Assembly (NCBI GenBank): GCA_016350165.1
Contig: CP066225.1
Span: forward strand, 1,922,001-1,986,000
Source of the DNA: Planctomycetota bacterium
GTDB taxonomy: Bacteria; Planctomycetota; Phycisphaerae; Phycisphaerales; Phycisphaeraceae
Direction: 5' to 3'
Length of the DNA: 64,000 nucleotides
Each line of letters opens with the position of its first letter. Positions within the stretch are counted from its first letter, which is position 1. This document shows positions 37,403 through 45,210 of this stretch, piece by piece. Both the position numbers and the translations under genes were made by a program. The notes beneath the pieces were generated by a model. The model was given only the letters and a program-made list of their open reading frames with translations, did no database searches and was not told the origin of the DNA.

Positions 37403-37947
37403 CACAGTTCATTCCCTGAAGTAAGTTCAGCAAAAAATGTACTCATATCCAACTCCAAACGCAGTTTCTCATCACCATCGCCTTGACCAATCTTTAAACG
37501 ATCAATTCGAATCAATCGACTTCCACCTTCAATATCTTTCAAAACACCATATGCCTCTGGAAAAGCAGCATCAAATTCCATCCTGAGCCCCAAAGCACTG
37601 TACTCAACATACTCTTTCACAGAACGTGTCACGAACTCCTGCTCTTTCAATTCATTTGCGCGTAGTGCCTGTGTTAGTCCTTTCAAAACTTCGGATAATT
37701 CATCACGTGTCGGAACATATCGTTGCGCACCCTTTGATTGTTGACGCAGCTCACTGACTTCGAACTCTTTCTTAGATAAATCCTCCTTCGTACCTCGATA
37801 GAAATCCAATCGTTCCTCCGATTTTGCAATCTCAGCATCTAGTACTTTTGCCTTAGCGCGTTGAGGCAACCAACCAACTCCCACATATAAACTCACCATC
37901 ACAATGATTGCGATTAATGTTTTAAGTTGATCTTTTTCAATTCGCAT
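37402..37947 (-). CDS. pilO: PilO-like pilus assembly protein
   Basis: About 181 residues: one N-terminal membrane helix (TLIAIIVMVSLYVGVGWL), a coiled coil (about 30-75) and a C-terminal ferredoxin-like domain, the PilO/GspM architecture. It pairs with PilN in the inner-membrane alignment complex. The ATG at 37947 has AGGGGG upstream; a TTG two codons earlier is also possible. It overlaps pilN by a few bases. Call rests on architecture and gene order. Confidence 0.8.
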   Translation of the reverse strand: MRIEKDQLKTLIAIIVMVSLYVGVGWLPQRAKAKVLDAEIAKSEERLDFYRGTKEDLSKKEFEVSELRQQSKGAQRYVPTRDELSEVLKGLTQALRANELKEQEFVTRSVKEYVEYSALGLRMEFDAAFPEAYGVLKDIEGGSRLIRIDRLKIGQGDGDEKLRLELDMSTFFAELTSGNEL

Positions 37948-38629
37948 TTGCAACCCCCTCTATTTGTTCATTGAGATACTTACAAGATAGATCAACTTGC
38001 ATGTTCAATTTAAATTTACGACCAACCACCTCCTCATGTTTTATCTCTCGACTGTATCGCATCTCAATAAATTCAAACAAATCACATTCGTCTAATGAAG
38101 CAATCACCTCAGCCACAACCAAATCATCTGGCGCTATGCCTTCAAACTGCATTTCAATACAGTTTTCTTGAATTTCATTCTTCGTTTTCTCAACTATACG
38201 CCGACCTTTTGTTTTCTTAGCTTCTTCTTTCTTCTTTGCCTCTTCTCTTGTCATGGGCTCGGGCCGTTTCGTCACCATTTCAATTTCCAACAACGCAACA
38301 CTACTAGGCAGCAGCTCACTCAACTTCGCGAGTATTTGTGTATGCCTAACTGATTGCGATAACTCTCTTTCTAATTTAATCTGCATTCCGAGATGCAACA
38401 TTTCATTTTCAAGCTTCACTAAGTCGACTTCTTGCTTTACAGCTTGATCTATCGCACGAGTAAGTTGCACCACTTCCATTCGTTTTTCTGATATTTTTTT
38501 TACACCGGAAACCCAACACCCTAGCAATACGAATAAAAGAGCTATTATTAAGATTAATTCACGTATAATTCGACGTCGTCTAATCAAACGCTTCATATAT
38601 GATTCAGGAAGAAAGTTAATCTGATTCAT
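37937..38629 (-). CDS. pilN: PilN-like pilus assembly protein
   Basis: A 230-residue bitopic protein. It begins MNQINFLPESY, the conserved short N-terminus of PilN that inserts into the PilM groove. One membrane helix (about 25-43), a coiled coil and a C-terminal ferredoxin-like domain follow; a Lys/Glu-rich insert (TREEAKKKEEAKKTKGRR) interrupts the latter. The start at 38629 overlaps the pilM stop by four bases and has GAGGGG upstream, so the two are translationally coupled. Confidence 0.88.
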   Translation of the reverse strand: MNQINFLPESYMKRLIRRRRIIRELILIIALLFVLLGCWVSGVKKISEKRMEVVQLTRAIDQAVKQEVDLVKLENEMLHLGMQIKLERELSQSVRHTQILAKLSELLPSSVALLEIEMVTKRPEPMTREEAKKKEEAKKTKGRRIVEKTKNEIQENCIEMQFEGIAPDDLVVAEVIASLDECDLFEFIEMRYSREIKHEEVVGRKFKLNMQVDLSCKYLNEQIEGVANAN

Positions 38630-39723
38630 GCCGCCCCTCTCTTCCATTTAAGCTGTTCACGCCCAAACAAAGCCAAACCACAGCTACCTGACCACACATC
38701 CCCGACTTGAACATCACGCAATTTCCCCAATGCCTCATTTGGGCTCAACCAATCCAAAGACCACTCATTCTGCAACAACAGGCCAGTTTGTTCTTCAATC
38801 AATTCATGCAGCCACTGCTGTCGACTTTCATCGCCAACCAATACCGCACAATGTGGTCGACTACCTCTAAAAGTCACACCGTAATATCGCAAACACAAAC
38901 CTATTTCTCTAGCAAGAATACCACCTTCTTGACGCAAGCTACTCCGTACTTTCATCGCAAGATCATCTCGCACATCATCCTGTCCATACTTCAAACGTAG
39001 TGCTTTTGCCTCATCAAGTCCAACACCCATTTGCCTCGACAATGTCTTATCAAAATCATAACCACAAATATCGATTAGTTTATAAAACAAGACCCTGCCA
39101 TCTCGATGAATCAACACCTGCGAACGATCTTTCCCCAAATCTATGACAACCTGAACCTCATCTGCTTTTCTTTGCATCACAACTTTCGACCATCGATTGA
39201 GTGAGGCACATGACACTTCCAAATTCATTGCCTTCAATCCACTCATATCCAAAGCCTGGATATACTCTTCAACATATCGATGCTTCATTGCGAACAAAGC
39301 AATTTCAAGCCGCTCTTCATCGCCCTGCATTACTTCACCGACATTGTAAAACTGCAAAGAATAAGTATCTTCATTAAAGCCAAATCGCTGCGCAGCTTCC
39401 CACTTAACAGCACCTTTAATTTCATCTGCAGGCATACGTGGTAATCTCAAATGCTTATGCATTACTCTCTCACCACAAACACCAATACTGACATGATTTC
39501 CAACAAACCCACCTGCGTACAAGCCTTCATTAAGCGCCACTGAAAGTGCTTCTGTATAACTACTTTTACCATCAGCGATACCATTCCCATCAATCAATCT
39601 TTCAACTGCACTCCCTAAGTGCGTGCACCCTATACCATGCGATAACTGCAGCATTCTGACATGCTTACCACTAATCTCAATCCCAATAGGATTCCTCTGC
39701 CTCTTGCTGTAGCCTCCCAGCAT
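38626..39723 (-). CDS. pilM: PilM-like pilus assembly ATPase (actin-like)
   Basis: Cytoplasmic actin-fold protein that binds the PilN N-terminus and links to the motor. Of 365 residues, the N-terminal IGIEISGKHVRMLQL is phosphate-1-like and VVIDLGKDRSQVLI is the second phosphate loop; other SHS2/actin features are spread as in PilM. MKGAVKWEA-type family sequence appears as EIKGAVKWEAAQRF. It is the first gene of the coupled pilMNO(P) string. Confidence 0.88.
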   Translation of the reverse strand: MLGGYSKRQRNPIGIEISGKHVRMLQLSHGIGCTHLGSAVERLIDGNGIADGKSSYTEALSVALNEGLYAGGFVGNHVSIGVCGERVMHKHLRLPRMPADEIKGAVKWEAAQRFGFNEDTYSLQFYNVGEVMQGDEERLEIALFAMKHRYVEEYIQALDMSGLKAMNLEVSCASLNRWSKVVMQRKADEVQVVIDLGKDRSQVLIHRDGRVLFYKLIDICGYDFDKTLSRQMGVGLDEAKALRLKYGQDDVRDDLAMKVRSSLRQEGGILAREIGLCLRYYGVTFRGSRPHCAVLVGDESRQQWLHELIEEQTGLLLQNEWSLDWLSPNEALGKLRDVQVGDVWSGSCGLALFGREQLKWKRGAA

Positions 39724-39805
39724 ATTGATCCCTGGACCCTTTCTAATCGCTCTTCTATCCTCTTATTAGACTTCGTTATGCATCAGCAACGAAATCTCCA
39801 AACTT

Positions 39806-40321
39806 CTACGACTCAATCTTTTCAACCGTGACTTTCCCTGTAAAAGCAGCTACTCTAATCTGATACAGTTCTCCGTTATATGCCAATTCAACAAACCCAC
39901 CATCACTTGGCGTACCCAACTCATCAAAGATCACTTCAACTTCACCACCAAAATCAACACGCTTTATATCAACACCTCTAAATCGAACATCATCTTTAAA
40001 ATTTACTACATAATTTCCATCTTCACTCCCCTTCCACGCAACCGTCATCGTCTTGCCAGCTTCATCTATCAATGAATATACATCATTAAATACATCAAAT
40101 TTAACTTTACGTGGTTTCTGTTTTGCTATTGCATCATTCTGCGCATGCAGCATGTCAGCAATCACCATACGTGCTGCTGCCTGCACCCCCATACTTCCAA
40201 CATCCACCATCGTCGGCACAACCACAGCACCCGCGACCGCAATGATCGCCACTACAATCAACACCTCGATCAGTGTATAACCAACACCAGTGCGATCATG
40301 TTTTCGATGCTTGCTTAACAT
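39806..40321 (-). CDS. GspH/FimT-like minor pseudopilin
   Basis: About 171 residues from the ATG at 40321, with GGAAG upstream; the longer frame to 40399 overlaps the previous gene. The prepilin leader ends at Gly before YTLIEVLIVVAIIAV, with the key Glu5 of the mature protein present. The body is beta-rich with YNGELYQIRVAAFTGKVTVE at the end, as in GspH. It should be a minor pilin initiating or capping the filament. Confidence 0.85.
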   Translation of the reverse strand: MLSKHRKHDRTGVGYTLIEVLIVVAIIAVAGAVVVPTMVDVGSMGVQAAARMVIADMLHAQNDAIAKQKPRKVKFDVFNDVYSLIDEAGKTMTVAWKGSEDGNYVVNFKDDVRFRGVDIKRVDFGGEVEVIFDELGTPSDGGFVELAYNGELYQIRVAAFTGKVTVEKIES

Positions 40322-40349
40322 GCTGACTTTCTTCCCTGCCCCTTTTTCT

Positions 40350-40628
40350 TTATTTCTTTTTGAACTCTGGATTACGAATTTGCACGACAACCTTGCCACT
40401 CTTCATCATCTCGCCAATCGCAGATGCTTTCTTATTCAATATCTTTAGTTCATCGATAATCATCTTGCGTTGCGCACCTGAATTTGCGATTCCTTGCGCA
40501 TTCGCTTGCTCAGCAATGCCAACCATCTGTCCACCAGGCGTTGTGTTCCACATCGCCCATAAATTCAGCGTTAATAGAACTGCAATTACACTTAATACCG
40601 AATTTAAATACACTAACGACCGCTTCAT
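40350..40628 (-). CDS. Small membrane protein of the pilus locus
   Basis: A 92-residue protein with one N-terminal membrane helix (VYLNSVLSVIAVLLTLNLWAMW) and a short polar, basic C-terminal region. GAGGAG ten bases upstream fixes the start at 40628. It is 29 bases upstream of the GspH-like gene's start, so it belongs to the locus. I do not recognise the family. It may be an accessory assembly protein. Confidence 0.7.
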   Translation of the reverse strand: MKRSLVYLNSVLSVIAVLLTLNLWAMWNTTPGGQMVGIAEQANAQGIANSGAQRKMIIDELKILNKKASAIGEMMKSGKVVVQIRNPEFKKK

Positions 40629-40783
40629 ATCAGTCTCCTCTGATTCCGTACAAGCAGAATGACTCAATCTTCACATCGGCATTTACCGGCCCTCAATATG
40701 CTCAAGCCGAACAAATCCCATAATTTTCCAACCTTCACATATCACAACCCAAACTAGACCCGATAATCATCACGCTCCCCCAG

Positions 40784-40818
40784 TAAAAAACTGCCTCAGC
40801 TTTCACCAAGACAGTTTT
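40784..40818 (-). terminator. Terminator or attenuator after the major pilin
   Basis: Read on the minus strand, AAAACTG pairs with CAGTTTT around a longer loop, then a T run (the A run at 40785-40790). It would trim most transcripts after the pilin gene and give it higher expression than the rest of the locus. Confidence 0.65.
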
Positions 40819-40841
40819 CATTTCCTTGCTTGCTAAGCCGA

Positions 40842-41309
40842 TTATGGTGTCGCTGGTACAAAGTCGTTGGTTGTATCCAAACCAAGGCTCGTAGCTTCAG
40901 CCGCTGTAATCGCCGGAGGAAGCTGAGCTTTAAACACGCCAGTTGCTTTATCGTATGTCCAGTCAGTACCGATGACTGAGCCATTAGTAAACGGATTCAC
41001 AGGCGGCTTAGGCAAATATGGACCAAATGAAGGTGTTCCTGTCGTTGTACCATCACGATTCGTCTTTCCAGTCAACGCAGCCCAACTTGCTGCTGTCAGT
41101 TCAGGATAGTCACCATTATGCTGCACACGATACAACTCAAGCTGACTACGAACTGTCTGCAATGTTGATTGTGCACTTGACGCCTGAGCTGTTTCACTCG
41201 CCGCTGTAAACTGTGGAATCACGATTGCAGCCAAAATGCCGAGAATCACGACCACGATCAAAATTTCAACCAGCGTAAAACCTTTTTTCATTACCTTACG
41301 TGCCGACAT
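40842..41309 (-). CDS. Major type IV pilin / GspG-like pseudopilin
   Basis: A 155-residue prepilin. Short basic leader MSARKVMKKG cut before FTLVEILIVVVILGILAAIVIPQF, with the typical Glu5. The body has the GspG-like HNGDYPELTA...PYLPKPPVNPFTNGS pattern and no disulphide cysteines. A strong AGGAG site lies seven bases upstream. It is first in the locus and followed by a terminator-like hairpin. Both facts suit the most abundant subunit. Confidence 0.9.
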   Translation of the reverse strand: MSARKVMKKGFTLVEILIVVVILGILAAIVIPQFTAASETAQASSAQSTLQTVRSQLELYRVQHNGDYPELTAASWAALTGKTNRDGTTTGTPSFGPYLPKPPVNPFTNGSVIGTDWTYDKATGVFKAQLPPAITAAEATSLGLDTTNDFVPATP

Positions 41310-41823
41310 AGTTCACTCTCCTGATGATTGGGACCAACCAATGCTGTTATTAATGCTCGCTCCAGCAGGCCAACACGACCCACTACACTCATGAGCTTGC
41401 TCCTGGCTTCCACTCCCCTCCATCCTGGAGAGTGACCATTTACAAGCCCGCTTTATTTACTTTTCGTCTAACTGCTTTCACTACTTAAGCAGCCTTTACT
41501 CATCATTATCAGCCTCAATGTTTTCCTTGATTAACGCTGACAACAATCTCAGTAACCAATATCTCTCCCCACCATGCAAACACACAATCTCATTTTCTCC
41601 CACTTCACTACCTCATCACACTTGCCCACAACACATACCCAATACAACCCCTACATCTAACCAATGATTACCCCGCTTTTGCCCTTATAATCCGCACAAG
41701 TTAACATTCGCAACCATCTTAAAAATCGACAATTAGTACTCACTTAACTGAATCTCACCCATTTTCACTTACTTATCACCCGTCACTTACTGCAATATCA
41801 TAATCTTTAGCCATCTGCGCATT
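41310..41823. other. Intergenic region upstream of the pilus locus
   Basis: About 510 bases without a gene. It must hold the promoter of the pilus locus on the minus strand. I looked for a sigma-54 GG-N10-GC site and found only a near miss with nine bases between. No repeats or RNA structure seen apart from the next terminator. Confidence 0.5.
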
Positions 41824-41853
41824 AAAAAAAGCACGCCAATCAGCATGCTTTCA
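41824..41853 (-). terminator. Terminator of the lepA-NUDIX unit
   Basis: On the minus strand AAAGCATGC pairs with GCGTGCTTT (one G-U pair), followed by a T run. Confidence 0.75.
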
Positions 41854-41879
41854 ATAACAATTTTTATCTAGATCTCTTA

Positions 41880-42338
41880 TTAAAGATTCATCCCCTCGAG
41901 ATACGCAAACACCTCATCAAATAACGCAACACCCTCTCTAAATGTCATCCGCTCTCTCACCCAATCTTCATCCCCCCACTGCGCATCAAGCAGTTCTGCT
42001 TCCTGAATCTCAACCGCCCCGCCCTGACTCGTCACATGCTTTTCATGCACTACCCCAACATAATATGTTACTGTCTTACGGATCAACTTCCCCTTCTTCG
42101 AAATGTACTCATAGTACTCTTCAAAGATCTTTTCCTCATCAATATCGACATCACATATCCCCGTCTCCTCAGCTAACTCGCGTTTAGCCGTTTCGAGCAT
42201 TGTCTCCCCCTCATCCGCATGCCCTTTTGGAAACCCCCAATGCCCTTTGCGGTGCTTCACCAGCAAATATTCACGCCCACCCCTCCCATCTTCATAAATA
42301 GGCACAACACCAAACGAAGCATCCATCTTAACTTCCAT
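41880..42338 (-). CDS. NUDIX hydrolase (diadenosine tetraphosphatase type)
   Basis: A 152-residue NUDIX protein. The full box GX5EX7REUXEEXGU is present as GHADEGETMLETAKRELAEETGI (in parts). The preceding HWGFPKGH is typical of bis(5'-nucleosyl)-tetraphosphatases that break down Ap4A to ATP and AMP. It lies 35 bases after lepA on the same strand and ends at a shared terminator. The substrate call is by family likeness. Confidence 0.87.
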   Translation of the reverse strand: MEVKMDASFGVVPIYEDGRGGREYLLVKHRKGHWGFPKGHADEGETMLETAKRELAEETGICDVDIDEEKIFEEYYEYISKKGKLIRKTVTYYVGVVHEKHVTSQGGAVEIQEAELLDAQWGDEDWVRERMTFREGVALFDEVFAYLEGMNL

Positions 42339-42373
42339 ACAACAACACTCCCATCACCTAACCAACGATTAGA

Positions 42374-44191
42374 CTATTCACCTGTATCCAATACAGCCAT
42401 GAACGCTTCCTGTGGGATATCAACCGTACCCACACGCTTCATGCGTTCCTTACCCTTCTTCTGTTTCTCAAGCAACTTACGCTTACGCGTCACGTCACCA
42501 CCATAACATTTAGCTGTAACATTCTTGCCCACACTCTTAATCGTTTCGCGAGCAATGATCTTTCCACCAATCGCAGCCTGCAGCGGAATCTCAAATAAGT
42601 GACGATCAATCTCCTGCTTCAACCGCTTCAGCAACACACGTCCACGATATTCCGCTTTATCCCTGTGCACAATCACCGATAACGCATCTACCCGCGTACC
42701 ATTCACCAAGATATCCATCTTCACGAGGTTATCTCTTCTAAATCCATTTAGCTGATAGTCCATCGTCCCATACCCACTTGTGATCGACTTCAGCTTGTCA
42801 TAGAAATCATAAATCGTCTCAGCCAAAGGCAGCTCATAATCCAAAATCTGTCTCGTCTCAGACAAATATTGCTGCTTCTTATACTCACCACGACGTTGAT
42901 CACACAACTTCATCAAGTCTCCTATCGACTTGTTAGGCGTAATGATCTCCGCCGTAATCATCGGCTCACGAATCTCTTTAATCAGCGACGGGTCAGGCAA
43001 ATCAGCCGGGTTCGTAATCTCAAACACCGTCCCATCTCTCTGTTCAATCTCATACGTCACCGTCGGCGCCGTCTGTACCAGACTCACATTCCCCTCACGC
43101 TCCAGCCGCTCCTGAATAATATCCATGTGCAGCATACCCAAGAAACCACACCTAAATCCACTACCCAAAGCCTCACTGTTCGTTGGCTGATACGTAAAGC
43201 TCGCATCATTAATATGCAGCTTCGTCACCGCCTCACGCAAATCATCAAACTGCGTTTCACCACTCGGATAAAAATCGCAGAACACCATCGGATGCGGCTC
43301 CTGATAGCCCGGCAACGCGCACTCCGCCGGATCATTATCCAACGTAATCGTGTCACCAATATTCACATCCGCCAGCGTCTTAATACTCGCAACCATATAC
43401 CCCACTTCCCCCGCCAACATCGGCTCCTTCTGCCGTGTCATCTTAGGCTTAAACTTGCCCAACTCACCCACAGCAAAACCGCGTTTCGTCCCCATCATCC
43501 GAATCTTATCGCCAACCTTCAGCTTCCCACCAAACAACCTGAAGTACACCACCACACCACGGTAATCATCGTACTTCGCATCAAAAATCAACGCCCTCGT
43601 CTTCTCATCATCACTCTTCGGCGCTTCATCACCCGACTTCCGAGGCGATGGGTCAGGCAATCTCGCACAGATCGCATCCAGCAACTCCGTGATCCCTGCA
43701 CCAGTCTTCGCACTCGTGAAAATACATTCATCCGCAGGCAATCCCAACACCTGCTCCGTCTCCAACGCGATCTCCTCAGGCCGCGCCCCCGGCAAGTCAA
43801 TCTTATTAATCACCGGAATCATCTCAAGATCCGACTCAATCGCCAAATACGCATTCGCCACCGTCTGCGCCTCAACCCCCTGAGCACTATCCACCACCAA
43901 AATCGCACCTTCACACGCCTGCAACGCCCGACTCACCTCATAGTGAAAGTCCACATGCCCCGGCGTATCAATAAAGTTCAGCATGTAATCCTCACCCTCA
44001 TAGTGATGCATCACACTCACCGAACTCGCCTTAATCGTGATCCCACGCTCCCTTTCCAGATCCATGCTGTCCAGTGTCTGCTCACGCTCCTCGCGCTTAG
44101 TGACAGCCCCCGTACTCGCCAGCAACCTGTCAGCCAGCGTACTTTTACCATGGTCAATATGCGCAATAATGCAGAAGTTCCGAATCTTCAT
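42374..44191 (-). CDS. lepA: Elongation factor 4 (ribosome back-translocase LepA)
   Basis: Translational GTPase that acts on stalled or mistranslocated ribosomes. The 605-residue product has G1 AHIDHGKST, the switch I RERGITIKA, G3 DTPGHVDF, G4 NKIDLP, G5 SAKTG, domains II-III-V and the LepA-specific C-terminal domain with GGKIIARETI, CYGGDVTRKRKLL and KQKKGKERMK. It is a full-length standard member, first in a unit with the NUDIX gene. Confidence 0.97.
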   Translation of the reverse strand: MKIRNFCIIAHIDHGKSTLADRLLASTGAVTKREEREQTLDSMDLERERGITIKASSVSVMHHYEGEDYMLNFIDTPGHVDFHYEVSRALQACEGAILVVDSAQGVEAQTVANAYLAIESDLEMIPVINKIDLPGARPEEIALETEQVLGLPADECIFTSAKTGAGITELLDAICARLPDPSPRKSGDEAPKSDDEKTRALIFDAKYDDYRGVVVYFRLFGGKLKVGDKIRMMGTKRGFAVGELGKFKPKMTRQKEPMLAGEVGYMVASIKTLADVNIGDTITLDNDPAECALPGYQEPHPMVFCDFYPSGETQFDDLREAVTKLHINDASFTYQPTNSEALGSGFRCGFLGMLHMDIIQERLEREGNVSLVQTAPTVTYEIEQRDGTVFEITNPADLPDPSLIKEIREPMITAEIITPNKSIGDLMKLCDQRRGEYKKQQYLSETRQILDYELPLAETIYDFYDKLKSITSGYGTMDYQLNGFRRDNLVKMDILVNGTRVDALSVIVHRDKAEYRGRVLLKRLKQEIDRHLFEIPLQAAIGGKIIARETIKSVGKNVTAKCYGGDVTRKRKLLEKQKKGKERMKRVGTVDIPQEAFMAVLDTGE

Positions 44192-44387
44192 GGACTTATA
44201 ACAACCTATACCAAAGTTAATTCATGGTCTCCCCCCACAAACTTCGTCACAATCCGCCCACCCTCTATATAGACTCATTATTGTAGCATCACTCGCCCCC
44301 ACCTCCCAACCAGCCACTTTTTCATACCCGCCCCCCCAACCCGAGTTACAATCACCCCAAACAACACCCCTCCCCAAAGGCTCAACC

Positions 44388-44567
44388 ATGCCCGACATAC
44401 TCTCCACCATATTCATCCTCCTGATGGTCGTCCTGTTCGCCTTCGCGTTCGCCCCCCTCTTCGACGCTATCCTCATGATCACCTTCAGACTCCTCTTCGC
44501 CGCCCTCCGTCTCCTCGGCCTCAACCTCCTCGCATCACCCCAATCCACAGAAACCCAAAAATCCTGA
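44388..44567 (+). CDS. Very small membrane protein
   Basis: A 59-residue frame starting MPDILSTIFILLMVVLFAF. It has one or two hydrophobic helices and a polar tail (ASPQSTETQKS). AAAGG is seven bases upstream. Third codon positions are mostly C, as in accepted genes nearby, which argues it is translated. It precedes the membrane protein at 44659 on the same strand. Family not recognised. Confidence 0.45.
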   Translation: MPDILSTIFILLMVVLFAFAFAPLFDAILMITFRLLFAALRLLGLNLLASPQSTETQKS

Positions 44568-44658
44568 TTCACCCACCCGTACAGCCACTTTCCCATTCCC
44601 ACAACATACCTCCCAAGCTAAAATCCGCTCATATCGCAATTCCCACATCGGCAAGCAC

Positions 44659-45111
44659 ATGATCAAAATCCTAACCAACCCCATCATCACAGTTCTCATA
44701 TTCTGCTGCATCCCAGTCATCGCCGTACTCATTTACTTTGCGTTCATCTGCACCATCGCGTTCATCTGCGACTGCTTAGGTCTCTTCAAACCACTCACCC
44801 CTGAGGAATTTCAAGCCAAAGTCCAAGCCGCCATTCAACAAGCCCACGACGATATCGCCCACAATCATCTGGAATTGCGTCGTTATGGCACCCCTGCCCC
44901 AGCGTCCAATACCTACAAGCAAATCATCCTCGATCGTTATCAGATCCACACAAATGTCGTCGCCTTCTGCCGTGTCACTGAATTGAAGGCAAATACTTCC
45001 AAAGCCTATAACGCCATCATGCAAGTCGAGATCGCCCGCCGCTTCGGCCCAGACGCACTTAGCCAAGCCCTTGAGGAAGCTGAAGCCATCCACCTCCAAC
45101 AATACAAATAA
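44659..45111 (+). CDS. Membrane protein with one copy of an unnamed repeat domain
   Basis: A 150-residue protein. A long hydrophobic stretch (residues 8-40) anchors a C-terminal domain of about 95 residues (50-148) with the pattern A-x2-DI-x3-H(L)...YKQIILDRY...AYNAIM...FGPDAL...EAEAI. The same pattern occurs twice in the lipoprotein at 59670 and once in that at 60591. It is therefore a family of envelope-anchored domains local to this region. I know of no named family with it, and function is unknown. Confidence 0.7.
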   Translation: MIKILTNPIITVLIFCCIPVIAVLIYFAFICTIAFICDCLGLFKPLTPEEFQAKVQAAIQQAHDDIAHNHLELRRYGTPAPASNTYKQIILDRYQIHTNVVAFCRVTELKANTSKAYNAIMQVEIARRFGPDALSQALEEAEAIHLQQYK

Positions 45112-45151
45112 CTCACATAACCCCAACCCTTTTTTTGGCATAAAACCCTTC

Positions 45152-45165
45152 TCGGATCGCTCCGA
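45152..45165. repeat. Small inverted repeat before the GH95 gene
   Basis: TCGGA (45152-45156) and TCCGA (45161-45165) around TCGC, 46 bases before the start codon. It recalls the core of the prepilin-leader palindrome at 1770. Possibly a small regulatory hairpin. Confidence 0.35.
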
Positions 45166-45210
45166 TTCATTTACAATAAAGCCTCAACCAACCCATTCGA
45201 GGATATAGCC

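Noticed and set aside
41310-41500. Sigma-54 promoter for the pilus locus
   Set aside because: The best candidate has nine, not ten, bases between GG and GC, which is not tolerated by sigma-54.
42869-44272. 467-codon plus-strand frame opposite lepA
   Set aside because: Antisense shadow of a fully recognisable LepA; Arg/His/Leu-rich with no motif.
44222-44602. Minus-strand frame of 126 codons
   Set aside because: Opposes the better-supported small gene at 44388 and is Arg/Gly/Trp-rich with no motif or ribosome site.
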